Origin: Kiritimatiellia bacterium
GTDB taxonomy: Bacteria; Verrucomicrobiota; Kiritimatiellia; UBA8416; JADHWI01
NCBI GenBank assembly: GCA_030744755.1
Contig: JASLPY010000011.1
Coordinates: 1 to 64,000 of the forward strand
Length of the DNA: 64,000 nucleotides
Direction: 5' to 3'
Part shown: positions 10,290-18,806 of the stretch, in pieces
Layout of the letters: each line of letters opens with the position of its first letter
Numbering within the stretch: position 1 is the first letter of the stretch
Notes under the pieces: generated by a model
What the model saw: the letters and a program-made list of their open reading frames with translations, nothing else
Database searches by the model: none
What the model was told of the DNA's origin: nothing
Translations under genes and position numbers: made by a program

Positions 10290-10982
10290 ATGAGAATGTT
10301 GTCAAACATGGGAACAAGGGCAGTGGCCGGAAGACTGCTGTATGTCCTGGCAGTCTGTATCTTTGCATTCCCCCTGTGTTCTATGGCCGGCGTTATCCTT
10401 GGCGAAATGGACTGGGACTCGGGTGCTGAGGGCTGGTCGAGCAGCTACACAACGCTGGATGACGGCGTATCCCAGGACTGGTTGGCTATTACTTTCCCCA
10501 CAACCGTCGAACCTGAATCGGGGCAGGATGAATGGTCTGACGTGATCTACGTTCAGGCCGAAGATCTTTTCGCGGGAACCTGGACCACTGACAGTTTCAT
10601 AGAATTTGACTTCTGGGCGGAAGACGAGACACCGGGTGCTCTCCAGGTGCAGTGGTCTTCCGACACGAATAGCGAGGTCTGGGCCATGGTTATCACGCCG
10701 CCTTCGTCAACCCAGGAGTGGACGACTTACGAGCTGTCGCTGTCGGACTGGGAAGACTGGATGTACCCGGGTTCCACTGAGGATCAGTATCTCTCGGATC
10801 TGTCGACGGTGGATTGGATAGGTATCTATATTTACCGCGACGGCCCGGACGAGCAGACATACGGGCTCGATAACTTCAAGCTGACGATTCCTGAACCTGC
10901 CGAGATATTCATGTTGGCCTCTGCTTTCATTGCGTCTGCAATGTCTATGCGAAAGAAGAAGAAACGCCTGGAGAAGGGATAA
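10290..10982 (+). CDS. PEP-CTERM exosortase substrate protein
   Basis: Secreted protein of 230 residues with signal sequence at both ends of the export pathway. The N-terminal signal peptide has core LLYVLAVCIFAFPLCSMAG. At the C-terminus, IPEPAEIFML carries the Pro-Glu-Pro motif, followed by a hydrophobic segment and a basic tail (RKKKKRLEKG), the tripartite PEP-CTERM sorting signal. The body resembles the jelly-roll modules of the upstream genes (DWDSGAEGWSS, YGLDNFKLTI). The start at 10290 is chosen for AGGAAA about 8 nt upstream; a TTG further upstream is less likely. The exosortase gene ends 7 bp away on the other strand, so substrate and enzyme are tail-to-tail. Confidence 0.85.
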   Translation: MRMLSNMGTRAVAGRLLYVLAVCIFAFPLCSMAGVILGEMDWDSGAEGWSSSYTTLDDGVSQDWLAITFPTTVEPESGQDEWSDVIYVQAEDLFAGTWTTDSFIEFDFWAEDETPGALQVQWSSDTNSEVWAMVITPPSSTQEWTTYELSLSDWEDWMYPGSTEDQYLSDLSTVDWIGIYIYRDGPDEQTYGLDNFKLTIPEPAEIFMLASAFIASAMSMRKKKKRLEKG

Positions 10983-10989
10983 CGAAAGG

Positions 10990-13900
10990 CTACGTTCCGC
11001 TATCCCTCAGTTCCTGTTCGGCCTTTGCAAGTTCGGCCTCATCGATAAGGCGCGTCAGAACCAGCACGTCGTCATCGGGCATACCTGCGGAATGATGAAT
11101 CAGGGTATGGAGATCTTTCAGGGCCGCTTTCGCATCTCCCCGCAGAAGCTTAACCTCCGCAGACCTGGTGCTGGCACGGAACCAGGAGCGGCTGCCTTCC
11201 TCGACCTTCAGAAGGATCTGTTTCAGAATTGTCTCGGCATCGTCGAGGAGACCCGAGCGCGTGTAAACAACCGATGCCGTATCCAAAACCTGCAGGCTGT
11301 TCCGCGCTTGCTGCATCAGGGCCGGCAGGCGATCCAGGGCTTCCTCAATGCCTTCCGGTGCGAGGGAAAGGGTAAAGACCAGGTTATTCATCATGCCCAT
11401 ATCATTGGGGTACCTGGAAAGCCCCTCGCGCAAAAGTTCAGTGGCTCGATCCAACCCGTCCAGAAGCCTCGCGGATTCGGCCGCGATAACATAAGGTGTA
11501 CGGTTTGTTGCACCGTACTCGATGGCCGTGGTCATCTGTTGGAGAGCATCGATCACTTCCCAACCTCCACGTTGAAACCGGACATAACCCAGAATCTGAG
11601 CCCACAATGGATTCTCGGAATCATCCCGCCGAAGGACTTTCAGCGCTTCTACCATCTCGTTATCGATATCGATCGGCTCTGTGTCGCTCTTCAGGCGAAC
11701 GAATCTCTCGTAGAAGACGGTCGGAGGGCGCAGGGCGGATGCTATTGCGCGCTCTGTACAATCAAGTGCCCAATCCTTGTCTTTCTCCACGATAGCACAA
11801 CGGATGGCGAGAACGTACGCGGGAAGCAAGCTTCTTGCCTTGGCATCGGCATCCCGTGCGACAACGCAGGCCGCCTTTGTAAACCCACCTCTGAACAGGT
11901 AATCACCGGCACGAGTCATAGCGGCAGGCGAAAAGGCCTGCGACGCTTCTGCATCCTTTACTGCACCGAGAACCCACTGCTCCATGTTGCCGGGCAAGTC
12001 GACAGTCGTACTGTGCTGGCCGTTGGTTGTTGAGGACGCGTCCGGGCCGTCTGAATCACCAGAAAACACGTTGACCGGAGTCGCAATTCCCTTGGCGATC
12101 TGAGTGGTAACGACCAGGTCAGCCAACCAGAGATCGGAATCACTGGGACAGGCATCCCTGGCAGCACGAATCAGGGCAAGGTCCGGACCGCAAAGGCTTG
12201 CCGCGAACCGCCAAACCTGCGGGGATTCCGGAAAGATCTTTACGGCGCGGATCGCCACTTCCCGCGCTTGCGAATAACGGTATTCCCGGCAAAGCAATAC
12301 AGTCAGCTGGTTCAGGAGGATAGCTTTTTCCTGGTTGTCCCGGCCTCCTTCGACCCACTTCTCAATATCAACCGGAGCATCTCTGTCCCGCCTCCTGTAA
12401 TGCGCAAGCCATAGATCTGTCAAGTTACGTATAAACGGACTGGTCGTGTCATCCCTGTTTCTTTCCAGCATTTCGGCGTTCCATTTAAAATGGTCTTCGG
12501 ACGGGATAAACACGCGGTGCCTTAACATGGAGACTTCAGCACGCGGCAGATAGGGCCGCTGAACCGTTCCCGGGGACATATCCGGGGGGGAAATGAAAGA
12601 AGCGCGGCAGAACCTGTCCAACTCCTCAAATCTCTGACTCGCGTGCAGGGTTTGGGCTTCCAGAACATCAAGCGCCCTGCTCTGCCTTACCCGCGGCTTC
12701 GAAAGGAGAAACAGCGCCTCCTCGGGAGAATCGAAACGCTTCAGTGCGGATGCCAGTCTTTCTATTGCCTGTGTTGACGAAGGAAACAGGGCGAATGCTT
12801 TTCTTGCGGTATCCACGGAGGCTATCCCCAGGCGCAGGTGAGCCTGGGCACGCGAAAGGCGGAGCAGTGGGGCAAGATGCAGAACATCTTCATCGACGTA
12901 TTTCCGCAGGGTTTCGTAGACCTGTTGCCAGTCACCTCTGCGTTCATGAATCTCGGACAGGACAATCCTGGTTCTCGTGCGCTGTCCAGGGAACTTCACG
13001 GCAATGTGATCCAGCTGGCGCTTGGCCCATTCAATCTCGCCGGCCATCTCCAAAGCCTTAACGTATTCGTACTTCATTACAAGCGACAAGGCATCCGCCG
13101 CGTCACGTTTGCGGAATTCCTTAATCGCCTCATCAAGGTAACTCTTGCGTATCTGCACGGTCCTTTCGGGCGACAGATCCTCTCCACAGGGGATTCTCGC
13201 ACATGTTCCTTTCCATGCGTTCAGGCCCGAGGCAAGTCGATACAAGCTGCGCAGATCGATCCTGTCCACGGCTTTTGGTGCCTGCATTCCGAGATAGCGT
13301 TTTCGAAACGAGAACCATTGACGGGCATTTACGACTGCATTCATCTTCAGGCCCGGATAGGAAGGATCAAGCTCTTCGATTCGCAAGTGCAGCGCCCACA
13401 GAAGATCGGCTCTACCCAGGTGCAGGCACCGCCGAAACAGAACATAGAGTGTGTCAGCATCCTCAGCCTGCCTGGCACTTCGTCTCAACTGCGAAGCGAA
13501 GCGAGGTTCCCACTGGCTTTCAACCTTCTTCGAGGCCAGGAAGAAGAGCGGCTCAAGCGTCCGGGGGTCATTCGGCCACATCCGCAACATGTACAGGGTC
13601 AGAGACGCCACACGGGGAACTGCATTCAGGTTCATATGGGCCTCGATTGCGCAGAGGGCCAGTGTGGGATCCCGGTAGGGCACGTTCACATCGGTTGCTG
13701 CGATGGCCCGCCATTTACGACCCGCCCTGAGATAGGGATACATCGCCCTTACCCTGTTGATGTTGGGGCGCCATTTCATGGCAGTTGTGACGTTGTTGGC
13801 CACCCCTTCGATGTCACCAGAGAAATGGGCCATCTCGGCAAGAATCATTGCGGCACGCGGGTCATTCTTCTGAGTCTGCTCCGGAAGAGTGCCAACATAC

Positions 13901-15162
13901 CGGGCTGCCGTTTTGAGATCCCCCAGGCCCATGTGGCAGTAGGCTGCCAATATGTTCTTCTGTATCACCAGCATCTCGTCTTCAGAGGGAATGCTGTCAA
14001 GCCCCTTGAGAACACGGTCGTATTCACCTCTCATTAACAGGAGCCGAAGAATTGCCATTTCCCAGTCCACGCTGTAAGGCACGAGACTGCGAACGTCTTC
14101 TGCCGCCTTCTGCGCAAGCTCGAGCTGACGGGTATCTCTCAAGATTTCAACGACGCCCTTGATCATCTCCGCGCGGTGCGATATGCGGCTCCTATGGGCG
14201 AGTTCTGCAGCAAGGAAGCCGAACGCTATGACAGAAAGAAACACCCACTTGTACTCCAGGACTATCCGCCAGATTGGCGGGTGTTCGGTTAACACCTTCA
14301 TCCAGAATGGATTGAGCTCCCCCTGGAGTTCTATCCGCTTGCGTTCCCTGTATTCCAGGTACAGAAGTTCCAGGTACACAAGGAAGACGCCGGCAAGCGA
14401 GATTATACCCGTTGTGTCGTGAAGGAAGACTGCGTTCGAGCCGCCTCCGACCTTGGGGGCAAAAACAACCATCGATGAAAGGCGGATGATGTTGAGGAGG
14501 AGAGACTGAAACAGGGCAACGATAACGAGAATAACGCAGTGTCGCGGTCTAAGCCGCTTTATGAATCCCAGTCCGGCCGCCACGAGAACCACGGTTGTTG
14601 CCGTACGCATTCCGCTGCACCAGTGCGGCACATCGTACACGTTGACTCCCGTGTGAAGAACAAAACCATCGGCCCATACCCTAACGTTGAACAGGTGCAG
14701 AAACCATTCGGTTCCCTCTACCGAGAGAAACTGCATGCCGTACTGCATGGGTGTGAACACCTGGCTCGGAAGGGGATGCGCCCAGTAGAGAAGAGCCAGA
14801 GCCAGCAGCGAGTCCCTGGAATGGGAGGCAGGCAGCGACCATTGGAGGCAGGACAGCAATACGAGGATCAGGCCCAGCCACTCCAGCTGGGCGACCGGCA
14901 GAATAATCCCCGCGATGGTTGCACATGTGCCCCCGATCGCCGAAACCAGAACCGTCCATGTCGGCAAAAACGGGGTTGCCCTTCCCTCCTTCTTACGCAG
15001 CAATATGAGCAGTGCGAAAACCAGGCACAGAGAGAACCGTATGAACCCGTTCTGGGTTAAGACAAGATGCCCTATATTGAGCGCCAGCCAGATACCAAAC
15101 AGCAGTGTAGCAAGCCAAAGGACAACCCGTCTCAGAGGGCCGAGTCGTTGCGTGCCTTTCAA
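10990..15162 (-). CDS. exosortase fused to a long TPR-like domain
   Basis: A 1,390-residue protein. Residues 1-275 form a multi-pass exosortase (EpsH/XrtA family) that cleaves and anchors PEP-CTERM proteins. The catalytic triad is visible: Cys182 in WCSGMRTA, Arg227 in LNIIRLSS and His248 in FLHDTTGI. A further membrane segment (about 305-320) leads into some 1,050 residues of degenerate helical repeats (ALxLLLMRGEYDRVLKGLDSIP, AAYCHMGLGDLKTAARYV) that look like TPRs. Ordinary exosortases are about 280-300 residues or carry a small EpsI domain, so the length is exceptional. The TTG start at 15162 has AAGGAG 6 nt upstream; an in-frame TTG at 15198 lacks this. The TPR part may dock substrates or secretion machinery (inference). 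Confidence 0.85.
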   Translation of the reverse strand: MKGTQRLGPLRRVVLWLATLLFGIWLALNIGHLVLTQNGFIRFSLCLVFALLILLRKKEGRATPFLPTWTVLVSAIGGTCATIAGIILPVAQLEWLGLILVLLSCLQWSLPASHSRDSLLALALLYWAHPLPSQVFTPMQYGMQFLSVEGTEWFLHLFNVRVWADGFVLHTGVNVYDVPHWCSGMRTATTVVLVAAGLGFIKRLRPRHCVILVIVALFQSLLLNIIRLSSMVVFAPKVGGGSNAVFLHDTTGIISLAGVFLVYLELLYLEYRERKRIELQGELNPFWMKVLTEHPPIWRIVLEYKWVFLSVIAFGFLAAELAHRSRISHRAEMIKGVVEILRDTRQLELAQKAAEDVRSLVPYSVDWEMAILRLLLMRGEYDRVLKGLDSIPSEDEMLVIQKNILAAYCHMGLGDLKTAARYVGTLPEQTQKNDPRAAMILAEMAHFSGDIEGVANNVTTAMKWRPNINRVRAMYPYLRAGRKWRAIAATDVNVPYRDPTLALCAIEAHMNLNAVPRVASLTLYMLRMWPNDPRTLEPLFFLASKKVESQWEPRFASQLRRSARQAEDADTLYVLFRRCLHLGRADLLWALHLRIEELDPSYPGLKMNAVVNARQWFSFRKRYLGMQAPKAVDRIDLRSLYRLASGLNAWKGTCARIPCGEDLSPERTVQIRKSYLDEAIKEFRKRDAADALSLVMKYEYVKALEMAGEIEWAKRQLDHIAVKFPGQRTRTRIVLSEIHERRGDWQQVYETLRKYVDEDVLHLAPLLRLSRAQAHLRLGIASVDTARKAFALFPSSTQAIERLASALKRFDSPEEALFLLSKPRVRQSRALDVLEAQTLHASQRFEELDRFCRASFISPPDMSPGTVQRPYLPRAEVSMLRHRVFIPSEDHFKWNAEMLERNRDDTTSPFIRNLTDLWLAHYRRRDRDAPVDIEKWVEGGRDNQEKAILLNQLTVLLCREYRYSQAREVAIRAVKIFPESPQVWRFAASLCGPDLALIRAARDACPSDSDLWLADLVVTTQIAKGIATPVNVFSGDSDGPDASSTTNGQHSTTVDLPGNMEQWVLGAVKDAEASQAFSPAAMTRAGDYLFRGGFTKAACVVARDADAKARSLLPAYVLAIRCAIVEKDKDWALDCTERAIASALRPPTVFYERFVRLKSDTEPIDIDNEMVEALKVLRRDDSENPLWAQILGYVRFQRGGWEVIDALQQMTTAIEYGATNRTPYVIAAESARLLDGLDRATELLREGLSRYPNDMGMMNNLVFTLSLAPEGIEEALDRLPALMQQARNSLQVLDTASVVYTRSGLLDDAETILKQILLKVEEGSRSWFRASTRSAEVKLLRGDAKAALKDLHTLIHHSAGMPDDDVLVLTRLIDEAELAKAEQELRDSGT

Positions 15163-15299
15163 GAAGTGCTCCTTGTTTCGATTTCCCTCAAACTGCAATT
15201 ATAACAAACAATAGCCAAACGCGTAATCCTTATGCAAAACTATTCCAGCCCGTGGGAGTATACCCGTATTGATCAGAACCCGGGGGAAATGGCCATAGC

Positions 15300-17087
15300 A
15301 TGGACGCTGAAACTGAAACCGCACTTCGAGAGACGCTTGCAAACGCTGAGGCGGCGCTGCTGAATGAACGCTGTTCCGAAGGACACTGGGAAGGTGAACT
15401 ATCGAGCAGCGCGCTGTCAACCGCGGTTGCAGTATTTGCGCTCGGAACGGTCGACCCCCGTCACCACGGTGAAGATATTACAAAAGGGTTGGAATGGCTG
15501 TCCAACAATGTCAATGCGGACGGTGGGTGGGGGGATTCTCCCGGCAGCCCCAGCAACATCAGCACGACCCTCCTTTGCTGGTCCGCCTTCACGATCGATT
15601 GCGCCCCGGAGCGGCCCCCTGCCGAAACGCACGCCGCCGAATGGCTGACCTCGAGAATCGGCGGGATTGATCCGGAATCTATCGAGCATGCATTGTCTGA
15701 CTACTACGGGAAGGATCGCACCTTTTCTGCTCCGATTCTCACGATGTGCGCACTTGCCGGGCGCTTGGGCCCAGGCTCCGCGGCATGGCGGCTGGTGCCT
15801 CAACTTCCTTATGACCTGGCCATTCTGCCCCGCTTTCTTTTCCGATGGCTGCACCTTCCGGTAGTCAGTTATGCACTACCGGCACTCATCTCCATCGGAT
15901 TGATTCGATACAAGAAGATGCCGGATGCCAATGCCCTTGTGCACGTTCTCCGCAAGCTCACCGAAAAGGAAGTCTTGAGCGTTCTTAAAGGGATTCAGCC
16001 CGGTGACGGAGGCTTCCTTGAAGCTATACCGTTGACTTCGTTCGTCGTTATGAGCCTGGCCGCCAGCGGCTACGGGGATAACGCTGTGACCCGAAAGGGC
16101 GTCGATTTCATAAAGTTGACCGTCCGTAAAGACGGGAGCTGGCCAATAGACACTAACCTGGCAACCTGGCTTACAACTCTTTCAATCAACGCCATGCTGC
16201 CGTCCGGCAATGCACAGGGGCACCTGTCGACGGAAGAAGAGAAATCACTCGCAGAATGGCTTCTTGCCCAGCAATACCGGAAGAGACACGCCTACACGGG
16301 TGCAAGCCCGGGAGGATGGGCATGGACCAATCTTCCCGGGGGGGTCCCGGACGCGGATGACACCGCCGGTGCATTATTGGCCCTGAAGGGTCTGCAGCCT
16401 GCTTGTGATGAGACACGAAGCGCGGCGGAAAGCGGCCTTCAATGGCTCATCGACTTGCAGAACAGGGACGGCGGATTGCCGACGTTCTGTCGCGGATGGG
16501 GCAGACTTCCTTTCGACAGAAGCTGTCCGGATATCACGGCTCATGCGCTGCTGGCATTCGAGGAATGGTATGACTGGATGGCTCCGCGCATGCAGGTCCG
16601 CATCAATGCCTCCATGCACGCGGCAGTTGCCTACCTCGAGTCTTCACAGTCGGAAGACGGGTACTGGTTGCCGCTCTGGTTCGGCAACCAGAACAGTCCC
16701 TCAAGGGAGAATCCTGTTTACGGCACCTCGCTGGTCGTGTTTGCACTCAAGTCAATCTCCCCGGAACGGCTCCCCCGCTCCGATGTGCTGCTCGAGAGAG
16801 GCCGGCACTGGATCATCGATGCCCAGAACGAAGATGGCGGATGGGGCGGAGGCAAGGGAGGAGAATCCTCTATTGAGGAAACCGCCCTCGCCGTGCGGGC
16901 GCTCGCCGTCACCGGAGACACGAATGTAGCCAGTCGTGGGGCAACGTGGCTAGCCCGGGCAACGGAGTGCGGAAGCGTCTTCCCCACGACACCCATCGGC
17001 TTATACTTTGCAAGCCTGTGGTATTCGGAAAAGCTCTACCCAATGATATTCACCGTTTCAGCACTTAACCAGTTGCTGGAAATATGA
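15300..17087 (+). CDS. squalene-hopene cyclase-like class II terpene cyclase
   Basis: A 595-residue alpha-alpha barrel enzyme of the squalene/hopene cyclase superfamily. The class II catalytic acid motif DxDD is present as DADD at residues 351-354 in VPDADDTAGALLAL. Several QW-type repeats are visible: ADGGWGDSPGSPSNISTT near 73, DGSWPIDTNLATW near 278, NRDGGLPTF, and EDGGWGGGKGG near 520. The length is slightly below bacterial SHC (about 630). The likely role is cyclisation of squalene or another polyprenyl chain; no squalene-synthesis genes are nearby, so the substrate is open. It is divergent from the exosortase gene with a 137-bp gap. Confidence 0.8.
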   Translation: MDAETETALRETLANAEAALLNERCSEGHWEGELSSSALSTAVAVFALGTVDPRHHGEDITKGLEWLSNNVNADGGWGDSPGSPSNISTTLLCWSAFTIDCAPERPPAETHAAEWLTSRIGGIDPESIEHALSDYYGKDRTFSAPILTMCALAGRLGPGSAAWRLVPQLPYDLAILPRFLFRWLHLPVVSYALPALISIGLIRYKKMPDANALVHVLRKLTEKEVLSVLKGIQPGDGGFLEAIPLTSFVVMSLAASGYGDNAVTRKGVDFIKLTVRKDGSWPIDTNLATWLTTLSINAMLPSGNAQGHLSTEEEKSLAEWLLAQQYRKRHAYTGASPGGWAWTNLPGGVPDADDTAGALLALKGLQPACDETRSAAESGLQWLIDLQNRDGGLPTFCRGWGRLPFDRSCPDITAHALLAFEEWYDWMAPRMQVRINASMHAAVAYLESSQSEDGYWLPLWFGNQNSPSRENPVYGTSLVVFALKSISPERLPRSDVLLERGRHWIIDAQNEDGGWGGGKGGESSIEETALAVRALAVTGDTNVASRGATWLARATECGSVFPTTPIGLYFASLWYSEKLYPMIFTVSALNQLLEI

Positions 17088-17161
17088 CACAATGATTTAA
17101 GCTGGAAAGCTACCATTTTACTCGATTCATAACTCTTTTTGATTTATTTGTACGAGTGTCT

Positions 17162-18607
17162 ATGTCGAAGAAAACAAACTATGCACTGGCTTGCCTGGCA
17201 TTCCTGATCACCACAATGGCATTCGGGTATGCCATCGTGTGGTGGATCTCTGTCCCGGCTTCGCACGACATAGGCAGGCGGGATCCCAAGGTGCACCCGG
17301 GCCTCGATACCGCAGAAGGCGGCTCAAGCGCAGTACTAGTGGATATAGAAGGTTCATTCCGTCGTGGCGAAGGAACTCCGTCTCTCATCAGATCCTCGTG
17401 GCCCGCATTTCGTGGTGAAAGATTCGACAACATAAACCGGGAGAACGTTCCCCTTGCGGATAAATGGGGAAAGAACGGACCGCCGGTTATATGGTCACTG
17501 GCAGTAGGCGACGGACATGCAGCCCCCGCCGTTCACAATGGCCGACTGTACATACTCGATCATGACGAAAAGATTCATGCCGATGTCCTCAGGTGTCTTT
17601 CCCTGGATGATGGCAAGGAAATCTGGCGGCGATGGTACGATGTTCGGATAAAGCGCAACCACGGCATAACCAGAACTGTGCCTGCCGTGACAGATGACTA
17701 CGTGGTTTCCATTGGCCCCAAGTGCCACGTACTGTGCGCAACAAGCGATGAAGGAAGTTTCCTGTGGGGGATTGATCTTGTCCGCGAGTTTGGTGCAAAA
17801 GTTCCCCTCTGGTACACCGGTCAGTGTCCGTTGATCGATAACGGCGTTGCTGTCCTCGCCCCCGGCGGAGATTCGCTCCTGGTGGGTGTGGAATGCAGTT
17901 CAGGGGATGTCCTTTGGAAGACTCCGAACCCCAAGGGCTGGAAGATGTCACATTCTTCTGTAACGCGAACATCATTGATGGGGCGGGATATGTACATATA
18001 CTGCGCCATAGGCGGCATAGTGGGGGTCGCGGCAGAAGGAGAAGACAGGGGCAGGATTCTCTTGGAGTGCGCAGAATGGAATCAATCGGTTTTTGCACCC
18101 TCTCCCGTTCCGGTGGATAGCGGCAAGGTATTCCTGACCGCGGGCTACGGCGCGGGCAGCATGATGCTGAGAATCAGTAAGGATGGCGACAGCTATTCGG
18201 CCGTCCCCGAGTACCTTCTTGATCGAAAGGTGTTCGGGTGTGAACAGCAAACGCCGATCCTCTATAGCGGTCACCTGTTCGCGGTCCTTCCCAACGACGC
18301 TGGAGAAATGAAGAAGCAACTTGCCTGTATCGATCTTGCCGGCAATAGGATCTGGACCAGCGGACAAGAAGATCTTTTCGGATTAGGCCCTTTCCTCCTT
18401 GCCGGCAACAAGATGTTCATCATGGATGACGAGGGTCTTCTTACCATGGCGGAAGTGTCGCCCACAGGATACCGCCGGCTAGACAGGGCACAGATTCTTC
18501 AAGGTCGGGATTCATGGGGCCCACTGGTGCTGGCCCAGGGAAGACTACTCGCCCGAGACGACAAACGGATGGTCTGCCTGGACGTACGGGCCGAAACCCA
18601 AAAATGA
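17162..18607 (+). CDS. membrane-anchored PQQ-like beta-propeller protein
   Basis: Protein of 481 residues. An N-terminal hydrophobic segment (ALACLAFLITTMAFGYAIVWW) acts as signal anchor, and an eight-bladed-type PQQ-like propeller follows from about residue 75. The propeller begins WPAFRGE and has blade signatures such as LYILDHDEKIHADVLRCLSL, DGKEIWRRWYD and CSSGDVLWKT. No methanol-dehydrogenase catalytic motif was recognised, so it may be a BamB-like scaffold or an electron-transfer partner. GTG at 17156 is an alternative start. A second propeller of the same kind (WPSFRGP) is encoded at 23791-25515, which ties this gene to that redox operon. Confidence 0.7.
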   Translation: MSKKTNYALACLAFLITTMAFGYAIVWWISVPASHDIGRRDPKVHPGLDTAEGGSSAVLVDIEGSFRRGEGTPSLIRSSWPAFRGERFDNINRENVPLADKWGKNGPPVIWSLAVGDGHAAPAVHNGRLYILDHDEKIHADVLRCLSLDDGKEIWRRWYDVRIKRNHGITRTVPAVTDDYVVSIGPKCHVLCATSDEGSFLWGIDLVREFGAKVPLWYTGQCPLIDNGVAVLAPGGDSLLVGVECSSGDVLWKTPNPKGWKMSHSSVTRTSLMGRDMYIYCAIGGIVGVAAEGEDRGRILLECAEWNQSVFAPSPVPVDSGKVFLTAGYGAGSMMLRISKDGDSYSAVPEYLLDRKVFGCEQQTPILYSGHLFAVLPNDAGEMKKQLACIDLAGNRIWTSGQEDLFGLGPFLLAGNKMFIMDDEGLLTMAEVSPTGYRRLDRAQILQGRDSWGPLVLAQGRLLARDDKRMVCLDVRAETQK

Positions 18608-18614
18608 TCTCATA

Positions 18615-18770
18615 ATGACAATCCATACGACCTCACCCCCATTGCCCAATTCATCCCACAAGCTCAATGCCGCTGATCTCTACCACTACGGCTTGCGCTA
18701 CTACAGCCCTGGGTTACGGAAGTGGCTGAGAAGGGGTCTGATGGGTAGGAAGGTGGAGCCCGTCGCGTGA
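18615..18770 (+). pseudogene. RHS-repeat core relic
   Basis: Translating from the ATG at 18615 gives 51 codons, including DLYHYGLRYYSPGLRKWLRR. This matches the RHS-repeat-associated core signature (YxxRYYxPxLGRWL) that ends polymorphic toxin and wall-associated RHS proteins. Everything upstream of the core is missing and the invariant G-R-W-x-x-x-D-P is degraded. It is probably a stranded C-terminal fragment, not an expressed gene. Confidence 0.5.
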
Positions 18771-18806
18771 TGGGATTTCTCTGTTGCCACCTCGAAACCG
18801 CCCCTG

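Noticed and set aside
10930-12033. Long + strand frame antisense to the exosortase TPR region
   Set aside because: Lies wholly within a convincing coding region on the other strand, has no Shine-Dalgarno or recognisable domain; the same applies to long frames opposite the giant gene, zwf, ptsI and jetC.
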